Of a stretch of 64,000 bases of DNA, positions 43,273 to 52,165 are shown in pieces. The DNA lies in the NCBI RefSeq assembly GCF_000301075.1, contig NZ_JH932293.1, positions 1,101,755 to 1,165,754 of the forward strand. The letters run 5' to 3'. The translations under genes and the position numbers were made by a program. How positions within the stretch are numbered: position 1 is the first letter of the stretch; every line of letters begins with the position of its first letter. Under the pieces are notes generated by a model. It searched no databases. It was given only the letters and a program-made list of their open reading frames with translations, and was not told the DNA's origin. Source of the DNA: Bergeyella zoohelcum ATCC 43767 (GTDB taxonomy: Bacteria; Bacteroidota; Bacteroidia; Flavobacteriales; Weeksellaceae).

Positions 43273-44112
43273 TAGAACGCTTTTTCCTCCATTTACTACA
43301 TTCAAATCTACTTTGGTATTGATACCATAGACAATGCCTTTTTCTGTAAATTGCCATATTTTCCAGTCAGAATTGGGAGAGGGTTCAGGGACATCGTTGT
43401 AATTTGCCAGCCATAGTGGATATTCATCAAAGTTTCCTTCTAGATAATCTTTATGGTAATGGTAATAGGTGTAGATAATGGTTTTTTTATCGTATTTTTC
43501 TTCTACTATTTTCAGCCAAATTTTGAGGTTTTCTATGAGTTTTTCCTGCGTTATCTTTATTGGGCTTTTCTCTATGTCTAATACTGGTACCAAATCACCT
43601 TTCTCTAGTTGTACGCTTTCTAAGAAATTATTTGCCTGAAGTACAGGATCTTGGTCGGGTCTGTAAAAATGATAGGCACCACGGATGAGCTGATGTTTCC
43701 TCGCCTGTTTCCAAAAATGCTTAAAATTTTTATCCTTACTTTTATTCCCCATAGATGCCCTCATCACTACAAATGAAAGTGGTATGGTTCGGTGACCGAT
43801 GGATAGAGAATCCCATTGAATGTCTTTGATTTCTTGATAATGAGAAATGTCTATTCCAAAGGCGTTATCTGCGTATTGGGTTACTATTTTTTCTATTCTT
43901 TTTTCTTCGGCAGGGGAGTTTTTGAGTACTTTATGCTGAAATTTATTGAAATATAAAGCGTAAAAATAGCTGATTTTCTGCTTCATATACAGCCCTGTTA
44001 CCAAGAGAGCAAGTCCGAAAACTAAAAGTAATACATAACGCTTTAGCAGGAAATTTTTCTTTCTTACCTTTTGCCTTTTTTTTCGGGTGCTGCTGTTCTT
44101 TTTTGCCTTCAT
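43252..44112 (-). CDS. glycoside hydrolase family 25 lysozyme-like protein, membrane-anchored
   Basis: This 286-residue protein starts MKAKKNSSTRKKRQKVRKKN, a strongly basic cytoplasmic tail, followed by one membrane segment (YVLLLVFGLALLVTGLYM). The outer part is a GH25 fold: FGIDISHYQEIKDIQWDSL near residue 85 (catalytic Asp), FVVMRASMG, GAYHFYRPDQDP, LVPVLDIE and WLANYND plus WKIWQFTEKG. These enzymes cut the N-acetylmuramic acid linkage in peptidoglycan. The start at 44112 is supported by a TATTTTTG box at 44120-44127; 14 upstream in-frame codons cover this box and are excluded. Confidence 0.87.
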   Translation of the reverse strand: MKAKKNSSTRKKRQKVRKKNFLLKRYVLLLVFGLALLVTGLYMKQKISYFYALYFNKFQHKVLKNSPAEEKRIEKIVTQYADNAFGIDISHYQEIKDIQWDSLSIGHRTIPLSFVVMRASMGNKSKDKNFKHFWKQARKHQLIRGAYHFYRPDQDPVLQANNFLESVQLEKGDLVPVLDIEKSPIKITQEKLIENLKIWLKIVEEKYDKKTIIYTYYHYHKDYLEGNFDEYPLWLANYNDVPEPSPNSDWKIWQFTEKGIVYGINTKVDLNVVNGGKSVLKKLMVE

Positions 44113-44119
44113 ACAAAAG

Positions 44120-44127
44120 CAAAAATA
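44120..44127 (-). promoter_or_regulatory. promoter box for the GH25 gene
   Basis: TATTTTTG on the minus strand. It is back to back with the plus-strand box at 44142-44149, giving a compact divergent promoter. Confidence 0.5.
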
Positions 44128-44141
44128 AGATAAAATATCCG

Positions 44142-44149
44142 TACCTTTG
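44142..44149 (+). promoter_or_regulatory. promoter box for the ribB-type operon
   Basis: TACCTTTG, 20 bp before the ATG at 44170. No FMN riboswitch-like leader fits in the short gap. Confidence 0.55.
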
Positions 44150-44169
44150 TCCAATATCTAAATTAAATC

Positions 44170-45294
44170 ATGTCTGAAATAAAACTCAATACAATTCCTG
44201 AAGCCATTGAGGATTTAAAAAATGGAAAAATCATCATCGTAGTAGATGATGAAAATAGAGAAAATGAAGGAGATTTCCTTTCTGCTGCTGAACTTACCAC
44301 TCCTGAAATTATTAATTTTATGACCATCCACGGAAGAGGACTGATATGTACACCACTTCCAGAAAAAAGATGTGATGAACTAGGGCTAGACGCTATGGTG
44401 ACTCGGAGTAGTGACCCCAAAGAGACCGCATTTACCGTGTCTATTGACCTTTTAGGAGATGGAGTATCTACAGGAATCTCTGCAAGTGATAGAGCCAAAA
44501 CTATCCTTGCACTGATGGATGAAAATACCAAACCTACAGATTTTATGCGTCCTGGTCATATCTTCCCGCTCAGAGCCAAGAAAGGAGGTGTACTGAAAAG
44601 AGCAGGACATACTGAAGCTGCCATAGACCTTACTCGTTTAGCAGGGCTTAAAGAAGGAGGCGTAATTTGTGAGATTATGAATGATGATGGTACCATGGCA
44701 AGGCTACCACAGCTGGTGGAACTGGCAAAAAAGCTCGACTTGAAAATTGTTTCTATTGAAGATTTAATCCATTATCAGCTCCAAAAAGGAGACCTGATAG
44801 AGAAAATAGAACAAAGAAAAGTAAAAACTTTCTACGGGGAGTTTGATTTTTTTGCATTCAAAGAAGAAGGAACGAGCCAAATTCATTTTGCACTTACCAA
44901 AGGAACATGGACAGCAGATGAACCCGTTTTAGTAAGGGTGCAGACTTCTAATGCGTATTTTGATGTCTTGAGTAGATTAACCTCTGGTGAAAAGCCACAG
45001 CTGGAAAGGATTGCTCAAATGATTGATGAAGAAGGAAAAGGAGCCATCGTTTTTATTAATAATGTTTCCACAGAAGAAAATACCATGAGAAAGCTACAGC
45101 AGTTTATTGATTTTCAAGAGGGAGCAGCACAAAGAGCTACCTTGGCTTCTAATTTTAGAGATTATGGAATTGGTACGCAGATATTAAAATATTTGGGAAT
45201 CAATAAATTTAAGGTAATTACTCAAAATCCAGACCTTAAACCTGTAGTGAGTGGTTATGATGTGGAAGTAACGGAAATGGTTTCGCTTTGGTAA
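44170..45294 (+). CDS. ribB: 3,4-dihydroxy-2-butanone-4-phosphate synthase with degenerate GTP cyclohydrolase II domain
   Basis: This 374-residue protein has the RibBA layout. The N-terminal RibB domain is intact: VDDENRENEGDFLSAAE near residue 25, IHGRGLICTPLP, SIDLLGDGVSTGISASDRA and GVLKRAGHTEAAIDL. It makes the four-carbon unit of riboflavin. The C-terminal half keeps the RibA fold (LVRVQTSNAYFDVL ... DYGIGTQILKYLG). However, it has no cysteine at all where the zinc ligands (CxxGD...CxCG) should be, and EEGKGAIVFIN replaces the catalytic RQEGRGIGL region. GTP cyclohydrolase activity is therefore unlikely, and a separate ribA elsewhere is expected. It heads an operon with mazG. Confidence 0.88.
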   Translation: MSEIKLNTIPEAIEDLKNGKIIIVVDDENRENEGDFLSAAELTTPEIINFMTIHGRGLICTPLPEKRCDELGLDAMVTRSSDPKETAFTVSIDLLGDGVSTGISASDRAKTILALMDENTKPTDFMRPGHIFPLRAKKGGVLKRAGHTEAAIDLTRLAGLKEGGVICEIMNDDGTMARLPQLVELAKKLDLKIVSIEDLIHYQLQKGDLIEKIEQRKVKTFYGEFDFFAFKEEGTSQIHFALTKGTWTADEPVLVRVQTSNAYFDVLSRLTSGEKPQLERIAQMIDEEGKGAIVFINNVSTEENTMRKLQQFIDFQEGAAQRATLASNFRDYGIGTQILKYLGINKFKVITQNPDLKPVVSGYDVEVTEMVSLW

Positions 45295-45305
45295 TAAAAG
45301 ATTTT

Positions 45306-46070
45306 ATGAACAGAGAAAGACAGCTACAAGCATTTTCAAAATTGCTAGACATCATGGATGAGCTGAGAGAAAAATGCCCTTGGGATAAAAAGCAAACCAT
45401 GGAATCTCTCCGATATCTTACCTTGGAAGAAGTTTATGAACTTTCTGATGGCATCCTGAAAAAAGATTTGGAGGAAATCAAAAAAGAGATAGGTGATGTG
45501 CTGCTTCATTTGGTTTTTTACGCTAAAATCGCTTCAGAAAAACAGGCATTTGATGTCGCTGATGTCATTGAATCACTGAATGAAAAATTGATTTTTAGGC
45601 ATCCGCATATCTATGGTGATGTGGAAGTGGCAGATGAGAAAGAAGTGAAAGAAAACTGGGAAAAACTCAAACTAAAAGAGGGAAATGACTCAGTACTTTC
45701 GGGCGTTTCTAAGGGATTGCCCAGCATGATAAAAGCCACGAGGATTCAGGAAAAAGCCAGAGGCGTAGGCTTTGATTTTCCTACCACAGAGGAGGCTTGG
45801 CAAAAAGTAGAAGAAGAGATGAAAGAGTTCCGTAATGCGGAAAATCCTCAGAATAAAAATGATGAACTGGGAGATGTGCTGTTCTCTATCATTAACTATG
45901 CAAGGCTGTTAAACCTCAATCCTGATGAAGCATTAGAACGAACCAACCTGAAATTCATCCAAAGATTTCAATATATAGAACAAAAAGCTAAAGAAAAGGG
46001 TACTTCCATTACTGAACTGAGCCTTCAGGAAATGGACGAATACTGGAACGAAGCAAAAAAAGAAAAATAA
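45306..46070 (+). CDS. mazG: nucleoside triphosphate pyrophosphohydrolase MazG
   Basis: This 254-residue two-domain MazG hydrolyses NTPs to NMP and pyrophosphate, cleaning the nucleotide pool. The N-terminal domain has CPWDKKQTMESLRYLTLEE followed by EEIKKEIGDVLLHLVF (the ExxE...ExxD metal set). The C-terminal domain has EEEMKEFRNA and KNDELGDVLFSIINYARLL (second ExxD). The start is MNRERQLQAFSKLL, 11 bp after the ribB stop; the GTG at 45288 overlaps ribB and is less likely. The small HMA-domain gene follows after 6 bp. Confidence 0.92.
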   Translation: MNRERQLQAFSKLLDIMDELREKCPWDKKQTMESLRYLTLEEVYELSDGILKKDLEEIKKEIGDVLLHLVFYAKIASEKQAFDVADVIESLNEKLIFRHPHIYGDVEVADEKEVKENWEKLKLKEGNDSVLSGVSKGLPSMIKATRIQEKARGVGFDFPTTEEAWQKVEEEMKEFRNAENPQNKNDELGDVLFSIINYARLLNLNPDEALERTNLKFIQRFQYIEQKAKEKGTSITELSLQEMDEYWNEAKKEK

Positions 46071-46076
46071 AACAAT

Positions 46077-46298
46077 ATGGAAAATAAAAAAATGACCTTC
46101 AAAACCAATCTTAATTGTGGAGGATGTGTAACTAAAGTTCAAAATGATTTTGATAACGCCGAAAATATTTCAAAATGGAATGTAGATACGGAAAATCCGA
46201 ATAAAATTCTTACCGTAGAAGGCGAAATCGTTCCTCAAGAAGTAATGGATATGGTGAAAAGCAAAGGTTTTGAAATAGAACAGCTGAATAACGACTAA
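46077..46298 (+). CDS. heavy-metal-associated domain protein (copper-chaperone-like)
   Basis: This 73-residue single HMA-type domain is KMTFKTNLNCGGCVTKVQNDF followed by beta-alpha-beta elements. The metal site reads CGGC in place of the usual MxCxxC, which keeps the two cysteines. A copper or other soft-metal chaperone function is likely. It lies between mazG and ccsBA with 6 and 16 bp gaps. Linkage to cytochrome c assembly, which needs redox-clean thiols and is copper-sensitive, is suggestive but not proof. Confidence 0.75.
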   Translation: MENKKMTFKTNLNCGGCVTKVQNDFDNAENISKWNVDTENPNKILTVEGEIVPQEVMDMVKSKGFEIEQLNND

Positions 46299-46314
46299 AA
46301 ACACTATCATCCTC

Positions 46315-49300
46315 ATGAAAAAACTTCAAAATCTGCTCATTTCTACCCGTACCATGGCTGTCCTTATGGTCATCTACGCTGTAGCAATGGGCTATGCTAC
46401 TTTCTTAGAAAATGACTACGGAACGCCTGCTGCCAAAGCACTGATATATGAGGCTTTTTGGTTTGAGATGGTGATGTTCTTATTGATACTCAATTTTATA
46501 GGGAACATCGTTCGCTATAGGCTTTGGACTAAGCAGAAATGGCCTATTATGGTCTTTCACCTAGCTTTCGTCTTTATGTTCATTGGTGGAGCCATTACTC
46601 GCTATATCAGTTTTGAAGGGCTGATGCTCATCAGAGAAGGGCAATCCTCTAACGAAATCATTACGGATAAAAATTTCTTCAAAATTCAAATCGAAGAGAA
46701 AGGAGATGTACTCGCTTTCCAAGATGTACCGTACATGATGTCTCCTGTACACAAAAATTTTAACGCTACCTATGATTTTAGAGGTAAAAAAATAGTAGTG
46801 AAAACTTTGGATTTTGTGCAAAGAAAAAAAGACAGCCTCATTGCCGATGAAAACGGTTTGGAGTATCTGCACTTTGTTACTGCGGGAGAGAATGGGAGAA
46901 TCAATTATTTCCTGAAACCAGGTGAAACAAAATCTATTCAAGGGACTTTGGTTTCTTATAACAGACCAATAGAGGGAGCCATAGAATTTAAAAATGAAAA
47001 TGGAAACCTCTTTATCAAAACACCTGTGGATGCAGAGTATATGGTGATGGCTACTCAACAAAAAGGAGCTACTAAAAAAGATGATTATCAGCCACTTTCA
47101 CTTAGAAGTCTTTACACCATTAATGATATTAGAATTGTAGTACCTGAGGGATTAAAAAGAGGAACAATAAAGCAGTTTGAAGGCGATAAAAATAAGGATA
47201 AGGCACTTCCAGATGCACTTACGATTGAACTGCAAGGCTCTAAGACCAAACATATTGTAGAACTTCCTGTAGAGAAAGGAAACCCGAATTTATTCAAACA
47301 AATTACGCTGGATGGTCTCAATATCATGGTAGGTTTTGGCCCAAAAATTTATAATACACCTTTTGAAATTAAACTGGAGGACTTCGTTATGGAAACTTAT
47401 CCTGGCTCTACCGCACCGAGTGCCTACGAAAGTCATGTGAAAATCATAGATGAAGGAAAAGAAACACCGTACAAGATTTATATGAATAATGTATTAGACC
47501 ATAAGGGATATCGTTTCTTCCAGGCAGGCTTTGACCCTGATAGACAAGGGACACACCTCTCTGTAAACCATGATTATTGGGGAACGCTTGTTACTTACAT
47601 TGGTTACTTTTTATTGTTTACCTCCATGTTTATGATTTTCTTTTGGAAAGGTACGCACTTCAGTAAGCTCAATGAGAGTCTTAAAAAACTCAATAAGAGA
47701 AATACAGCATTGCTATTGGCATTTTTATTTTCCATTACGGCTTCGGCTCAAACCATAGAAACACATGGTACAGATGACGGAAGTGGAACTAACAAAACAC
47801 ATACGCATGCAGATGGTACCGTACATCAAGGAGAACATCATGAGGATGCTCCTAAAGAGGAAACTAAAACGGTAGGGCAGATGATGCCAAAGATGAGAGA
47901 AATCTCCATTGATGAAATTGTTGCTCGTACTAAAATATCTAAGGAACATGCCAAACAGTTTGGTTATCTTTTGGTACAAAATATTGAAGGACGAATAGTT
48001 CCCATAAATACACAGGCACTAGATATCCTCAGAAGACTGCATAAAGGGGATAAAATCAAGGCAAGTAATGGAAATGTGCTTACTGCTGAACAGTTTTTCC
48101 TTTCTGCCAATACCGATGCAGCCTCTTGGGCGATGGTTCCTTTTATAAAAATCAATAAAGGAGGAGATGCACTAAGAAAAAAAGCAAAAACCAATGCCGA
48201 TGGCTATACCAGCCTCATGAACCTATTCCCAGTGGATGCTCATGGAAATATGAAATACATCCTTGAAGAAGATTACCAAACGGCTTTTGCTAAAAAACCT
48301 GCAGAACAATCTACCTATGACCAAGCCGTAATAGAGCTGAATGATAGAGTACAAGCCTTTAATGGGCTTTTCAGTGGGCAATACATGCGTATCGTTCCCG
48401 TGAAGAATGACCCTAACCATACTTGGCACTCTTGGCTAGACCAAAATATGGAGCCTGATATGGAAAGCCAAAAAGTAATGGGGCCTTATTTTGCGGAAGT
48501 AGTCTTCGCACAGCAATCGGGGAAATGGGATAAAGCGAATGAACAGCTGAAAATCCTTTCCGATTACCAAAAGAAATGGGGAAAAACGGTAGTTCCTTCA
48601 GAAAATCAAATTCAGCTGGAGGTTTTACTTAATAATTTGAATATTAATTATATTCTTCTTGTTTTTTATGCCATCATCGGGACATTTTTGGTGGTTTTAG
48701 GATTCGTGGATTTATTTCAATCTAAAAAATGGATAAAATACATCATCCAATCGCTCATTGTCCTTGGAATGGTAGGGTGGTTTGCTCAGCTTTTGGGCTT
48801 AATCGGGAGGTGGTACATCTCTGGGCATGCACCGTGGAGCAATGGTTATGAAGCTATTATTTTTATCTCATGGGTAGGGATTACGGCCGGTATGGCATTG
48901 TACAGAAACTCCAATGCTTTGATTCCTGCTGCTGGTTTCTTGGTAGCGGTAATCATGATGGGCTTTGCACATGGAGGGTCTGCTTTGAATCCTCAGATTA
49001 CGCCTTTGGTACCAGTGCTTAAATCATATTGGCTCATTATCCATGTAGCGATTATTACCGCCTCTTATGGTTTCTTTGGGCTTTCCTTTGTCATTGCGGT
49101 AATCTGTTTACTTTTTTATATCATCAGTGGTAAAACCATTTTTAAGAAGCATTATACTACCACCATTAAGGAGCTGACCATTGTTTCTGAAATGTCTCTC
49201 ACCATAGGGCTGTATGCACTTACTGTGGGTACATTTTTAGGAGGAATATGGGCAAATGAATCTTGGGGAAGATACTGGAGCTGGGATCCAAAAGAAACTT

Positions 49301-49575
49301 GGGCGTTCATCTCTGTAATGGTTTATGCTTTTGTTCTTCACATGAGATTAGTGCCAGGACTTAGAGGTAACTGGGCATACCACACAGCAAGTATGTTTGC
49401 CATTTCCTCGGTGATTATGACTTATTTCGGGGTAAATTACTATCTCAGTGGATTGCATTCCTATGCGGCGGGGGACCCTATCCCTGTACCTCTTTGGGTA
49501 TATTTAGGTACGGCAGGAATGTTCATCTTGGCGATAGCTTCTTACTTTAAGTTCAATCAATTAAAGAAAGGATAA
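46315..49575 (+). CDS. ccsBA: fused cytochrome c biogenesis protein CcsBA (ResB-CcsA)
   Basis: This 1086-residue system II heme-lyase delivers heme across the inner membrane and attaches it to apocytochrome c. The N-terminal part is ResB-like: membrane segments near residues 10-35, 45-70 and 80-95, and a large periplasmic region with GYRFFQAGFDPDRQGTHLSV. The middle has a His-rich stretch (HGTDDGSGTNKTHTHADG...). The C-terminal part is CcsA with several membrane helices and the heme-handling WWD motif WGRYWSWDPKETW near residue 980. Fused CcsBA is usual in Bacteroidota and epsilonproteobacteria. A terminator follows. Confidence 0.93.
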   Translation: MKKLQNLLISTRTMAVLMVIYAVAMGYATFLENDYGTPAAKALIYEAFWFEMVMFLLILNFIGNIVRYRLWTKQKWPIMVFHLAFVFMFIGGAITRYISFEGLMLIREGQSSNEIITDKNFFKIQIEEKGDVLAFQDVPYMMSPVHKNFNATYDFRGKKIVVKTLDFVQRKKDSLIADENGLEYLHFVTAGENGRINYFLKPGETKSIQGTLVSYNRPIEGAIEFKNENGNLFIKTPVDAEYMVMATQQKGATKKDDYQPLSLRSLYTINDIRIVVPEGLKRGTIKQFEGDKNKDKALPDALTIELQGSKTKHIVELPVEKGNPNLFKQITLDGLNIMVGFGPKIYNTPFEIKLEDFVMETYPGSTAPSAYESHVKIIDEGKETPYKIYMNNVLDHKGYRFFQAGFDPDRQGTHLSVNHDYWGTLVTYIGYFLLFTSMFMIFFWKGTHFSKLNESLKKLNKRNTALLLAFLFSITASAQTIETHGTDDGSGTNKTHTHADGTVHQGEHHEDAPKEETKTVGQMMPKMREISIDEIVARTKISKEHAKQFGYLLVQNIEGRIVPINTQALDILRRLHKGDKIKASNGNVLTAEQFFLSANTDAASWAMVPFIKINKGGDALRKKAKTNADGYTSLMNLFPVDAHGNMKYILEEDYQTAFAKKPAEQSTYDQAVIELNDRVQAFNGLFSGQYMRIVPVKNDPNHTWHSWLDQNMEPDMESQKVMGPYFAEVVFAQQSGKWDKANEQLKILSDYQKKWGKTVVPSENQIQLEVLLNNLNINYILLVFYAIIGTFLVVLGFVDLFQSKKWIKYIIQSLIVLGMVGWFAQLLGLIGRWYISGHAPWSNGYEAIIFISWVGITAGMALYRNSNALIPAAGFLVAVIMMGFAHGGSALNPQITPLVPVLKSYWLIIHVAIITASYGFFGLSFVIAVICLLFYIISGKTIFKKHYTTTIKELTIVSEMSLTIGLYALTVGTFLGGIWANESWGRYWSWDPKETWAFISVMVYAFVLHMRLVPGLRGNWAYHTASMFAISSVIMTYFGVNYYLSGLHSYAAGDPIPVPLWVYLGTAGMFILAIASYFKFNQLKKG

Positions 49576-49580
49576 AACAA

Positions 49581-49619
49581 AAAAAGCTACACCTGATACA
49601 GATAAGGGGTAGCTTTTTT
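49581..49619 (+). terminator. terminator of the ribB-mazG-ccsBA operon
   Basis: AAAAAGCTAC pairs with GTAGCTTTTT around an 18-nt loop, followed by TTG. Confidence 0.8.
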
Positions 49620-49674
49620 GAATATGAAAATCAGTATTTCAAAGAAAAGTTTTTTTACATAAAAAATAAATAAA

Positions 49675-51039
49675 ATGAAACCCAGTTTAGCGAAAGGAAC
49701 ACGAGATTTTACGGCCTTAGAAGTAGCCCGTAGAAGATATATTATCCATATTTTACAGAAAAATTTTGAGCTTTTTGGCTTTCAGCCTTTAGAAACGCCC
49801 AGCTTTGAAAACCTTTCTACACTCACGGGGAAGTATGGAGAAGAGGGAGATAGGCTCATATTTAAAATCTTAAACTCTGGAGATTTTTTAAACAAAATTT
49901 CCGAAGAAGAGCTTGCGGAGAAAAATGCAAAGAAATTAACGCCTAAAATTTCGGATAAAGCATTGCGGTATGACCTTACCGTACCTTTTGCCCGATTTGT
50001 AGCCATGCATCACGGACAGCTTAATTTTCCTTATAAACGCTATCAGATTCAGCCTGTTTGGCGTGCCGATAGACCTCAGAAAGGGCGATTTAGAGAATTT
50101 TATCAGTGTGATGCCGATGTGGTGGGCAGTGAAAGCATTTGGCAGGAAATAGAACTGGTGCAGCTGTATTTAAAATCTTTTTCTGAGCTCAATGTTCCTG
50201 TGGTGGTACATCTTAATAATAGAAAAATTCTTTCGGGACTTGCAGCGTATGCAGATATTTCTACACAACTTATTGATTTCACTGTGGCACTCGATAAGTT
50301 GGATAAAATAGGTAAAGAAGGAGTCATCCAAGAAATGAGAGCAAAAGGAATCTCTGATGCCGCGATACAAAAACTGGATTTTCTTTTTGATACTGAAAGA
50401 GATGATTTGGCTACTTTGGCACTTCTCAAAGAAAAATTCTCGGATATAGAGATAGGACGAGAGGGAGTAGATGAAGTATCGTTTGTCCTAAAACAATGTT
50501 TAGAGTTAGGCATCTCTGCGGAGCAATTAAAATTAGATATTACCCTTGCCCGTGGACTCGATTATTATACAGGAGCCATATTTGAAGTCAAAGCAAAAGG
50601 GGTACAGATAGGCTCCATTGGGGGAGGAGGAAGGTATGATAACCTTACCGAAGTTTTTGGGGTGAAAAATATTCCTGGTATAGGTATTTCCTTTGGGCTA
50701 GACCGTATTTACTTAGTGATGGAGGAGCTGGGGCTTTTCCCAAGTCATACCGAAGCTAATGTGAAATATATTTTTGCCAATTATGGAGAAAAAGAAGCCC
50801 TCTATGCATCTCAAATAATCATGCAACTAAGAAATAAAGGCATCTCTGCAGAGCTGTATCCTGAAGCAGCAAAGCTGAAAAAACAGTTTGCCTATGCAGA
50901 GAAAAAAGGAATACGCCATATTATTTTCATTGGTGAAAAAGAGATGGCTACGGCATCCGTTGCGGTAAAAAATCTCCTTACTGGTGAACAGACAGAGATG
51001 AAGGTGGAGGAGTTTATTCATCATGCCACTTCGCTGTAA
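49675..51039 (+). CDS. hisS: histidyl-tRNA synthetase
   Basis: This 454-residue class II synthetase charges tRNA-His. It shows [19 protein letters not shown] at the start, [16 protein letters not shown], motif 2 in [15 protein letters not shown] (about residue 142), the histidine-A loop [15 protein letters not shown] and motif 3 [16 protein letters not shown], with an anticodon-binding domain from about residue 360. Length is normal. It is flanked by terminators on both sides. Confidence 0.95.
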   Translation: MKPSLAKGTRDFTALEVARRRYIIHILQKNFELFGFQPLETPSFENLSTLTGKYGEEGDRLIFKILNSGDFLNKISEEELAEKNAKKLTPKISDKALRYDLTVPFARFVAMHHGQLNFPYKRYQIQPVWRADRPQKGRFREFYQCDADVVGSESIWQEIELVQLYLKSFSELNVPVVVHLNNRKILSGLAAYADISTQLIDFTVALDKLDKIGKEGVIQEMRAKGISDAAIQKLDFLFDTERDDLATLALLKEKFSDIEIGREGVDEVSFVLKQCLELGISAEQLKLDITLARGLDYYTGAIFEVKAKGVQIGSIGGGGRYDNLTEVFGVKNIPGIGISFGLDRIYLVMEELGLFPSHTEANVKYIFANYGEKEALYASQIIMQLRNKGISAELYPEAAKLKKQFAYAEKKGIRHIIFIGEKEMATASVAVKNLLTGEQTEMKVEEFIHHATSL

Positions 51040-51040
51040 T

Positions 51041-51076
51041 AAAATAGGCTGCCTAAATGGGCAGCCTACTTTTTTA
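51041..51076. terminator. terminator between hisS and the deoxyhypusine-synthase-like gene
   Basis: TAGGCTGCC pairs with GGGCAGCCTA, with TTTTTT on the plus strand and TTTTAT on the minus strand. Confidence 0.85.
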
Positions 51077-51092
51077 ATGAATTCTATCGTTT

Positions 51093-52070
51093 TTAAGAAT
51101 TTTCTAAAACATAGGTAAACATGAGCGGTGCACAGATGGTAGCATCAGATTCCACAATGAATTTCGGTGTAGTAATGTCTAACTTACCCCAAGTGATTTT
51201 CTCATTTGGTACTGCTCCCGAATATGAACCGTAAGAAGTAGTAGAGTCTGAGATTTGGCAGAAATAAGACCAGAAAGGTACATCGTGCATTTCTAAATCT
51301 TGGTAGAGCATAGGTACTACGCAGATAGGGAAATCTCCTGCAATACCTCCCCCGATTTGGAAGAAACCTACGCCTTTACCTCCGCAATTATTTCTATACC
51401 AATCTGCCAAGAAAGTCATATACTCAATTCCTGATTTCATGGTAGAAGGCTTCAGCTCCCCTTTGATGCAATAGCTGGCGAAGATATTTCCCATAGTAGA
51501 ATCTTCCCACCCAGGTACCACGATAGGTAAGTTTTTTTCGGCAGCAGCCAACATCCATGAGTTTTCTTTCGGGATTTCATAGTATTGCTCTAATACACCC
51601 GAGAGAAGCATTTTATACATATATTCATGTGGGAAGTACCTTTCCCCTTTGACATCAGCATCTTTCCAAATTTCGTAGATATGTTTTTGGAGTCTTCTGA
51701 AAGCTTCCTCTTCTGGGATACAAGTATCGGTAACACGGTTAAGCCCTTTTTCTAATAAATCCCATTCATCTTGTGGGGTCAAATCACGGTAGTGTGGTAC
51801 TCTTTTATAGTGAGAATGAGCTACGAGGTTCATTAAATCTTCCTCTAAATTCGCTCCCGTACAAGAGATGATGTCCACCTTATCCTGACGAATCATTTCT
51901 GCCAGTATTTTTCCCAGTTCTGCCGTGGACATGGCTCCTGCAAGGGTAATCATCATTTTTCCACCATCTTTCAGGTGTGCCACATAGCCCTTAGAAGCAT
52001 CTACAAGAGCTGCAGCATTGAAATGTAGAAAATATTTTTCAACAAATTCCGTAATCGGTTTATTACTCAT
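51093..52070 (-). CDS. deoxyhypusine-synthase-like protein (possible homospermidine synthase)
   Basis: This 325-residue protein belongs to the deoxyhypusine synthase family: DIISCTGANLEEDLMNLVAHSHY (NAD-binding), VVPGWEDSTMGN, GVGFFQIGGGIAGDFPI and the conserved Lys in NEKITWGKLDI, which in the eukaryotic enzyme carries the butylamine intermediate. Bacteria lack eIF5A, so the usual protein substrate is absent. Bacterial members are thought to act on polyamines, for example in homospermidine synthesis. Its promoter, a TATCTTTG box at 52085-52092, and its first codons are duplicated at 58611-58713. Confidence 0.88.
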   Translation of the reverse strand: MSNKPITEFVEKYFLHFNAAALVDASKGYVAHLKDGGKMMITLAGAMSTAELGKILAEMIRQDKVDIISCTGANLEEDLMNLVAHSHYKRVPHYRDLTPQDEWDLLEKGLNRVTDTCIPEEEAFRRLQKHIYEIWKDADVKGERYFPHEYMYKMLLSGVLEQYYEIPKENSWMLAAAEKNLPIVVPGWEDSTMGNIFASYCIKGELKPSTMKSGIEYMTFLADWYRNNCGGKGVGFFQIGGGIAGDFPICVVPMLYQDLEMHDVPFWSYFCQISDSTTSYGSYSGAVPNEKITWGKLDITTPKFIVESDATICAPLMFTYVLENS

Positions 52071-52161
52071 TTTTTTAATTTTTACAAAGATATGAAAATT
52101 TACCGTTCATTAATTAGTATAAAGGGAATCCCAAAAAAAGGAACGGGCAGTTCCGCTCCTT
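52059..52161 (-). repeat. 103-bp direct repeat, copy 1 (5' end and promoter of the DHS-like gene)
   Basis: It covers the first four codons, the TATCTTTG promoter box (52085-52092) and an upstream hairpin of the AGGAACGGGCAGTTCCGCTCCTT type. It matches 58611-58713 with a handful of substitutions and one-base indels. Confidence 0.88.
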
Positions 52162-52165
52162 AAAA

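Noticed and set aside
44112-44170. FMN riboswitch before the ribB-type gene
   Set aside because: The space between the divergent start codons is under 60 bp and holds two promoter boxes; no RFN element fits.
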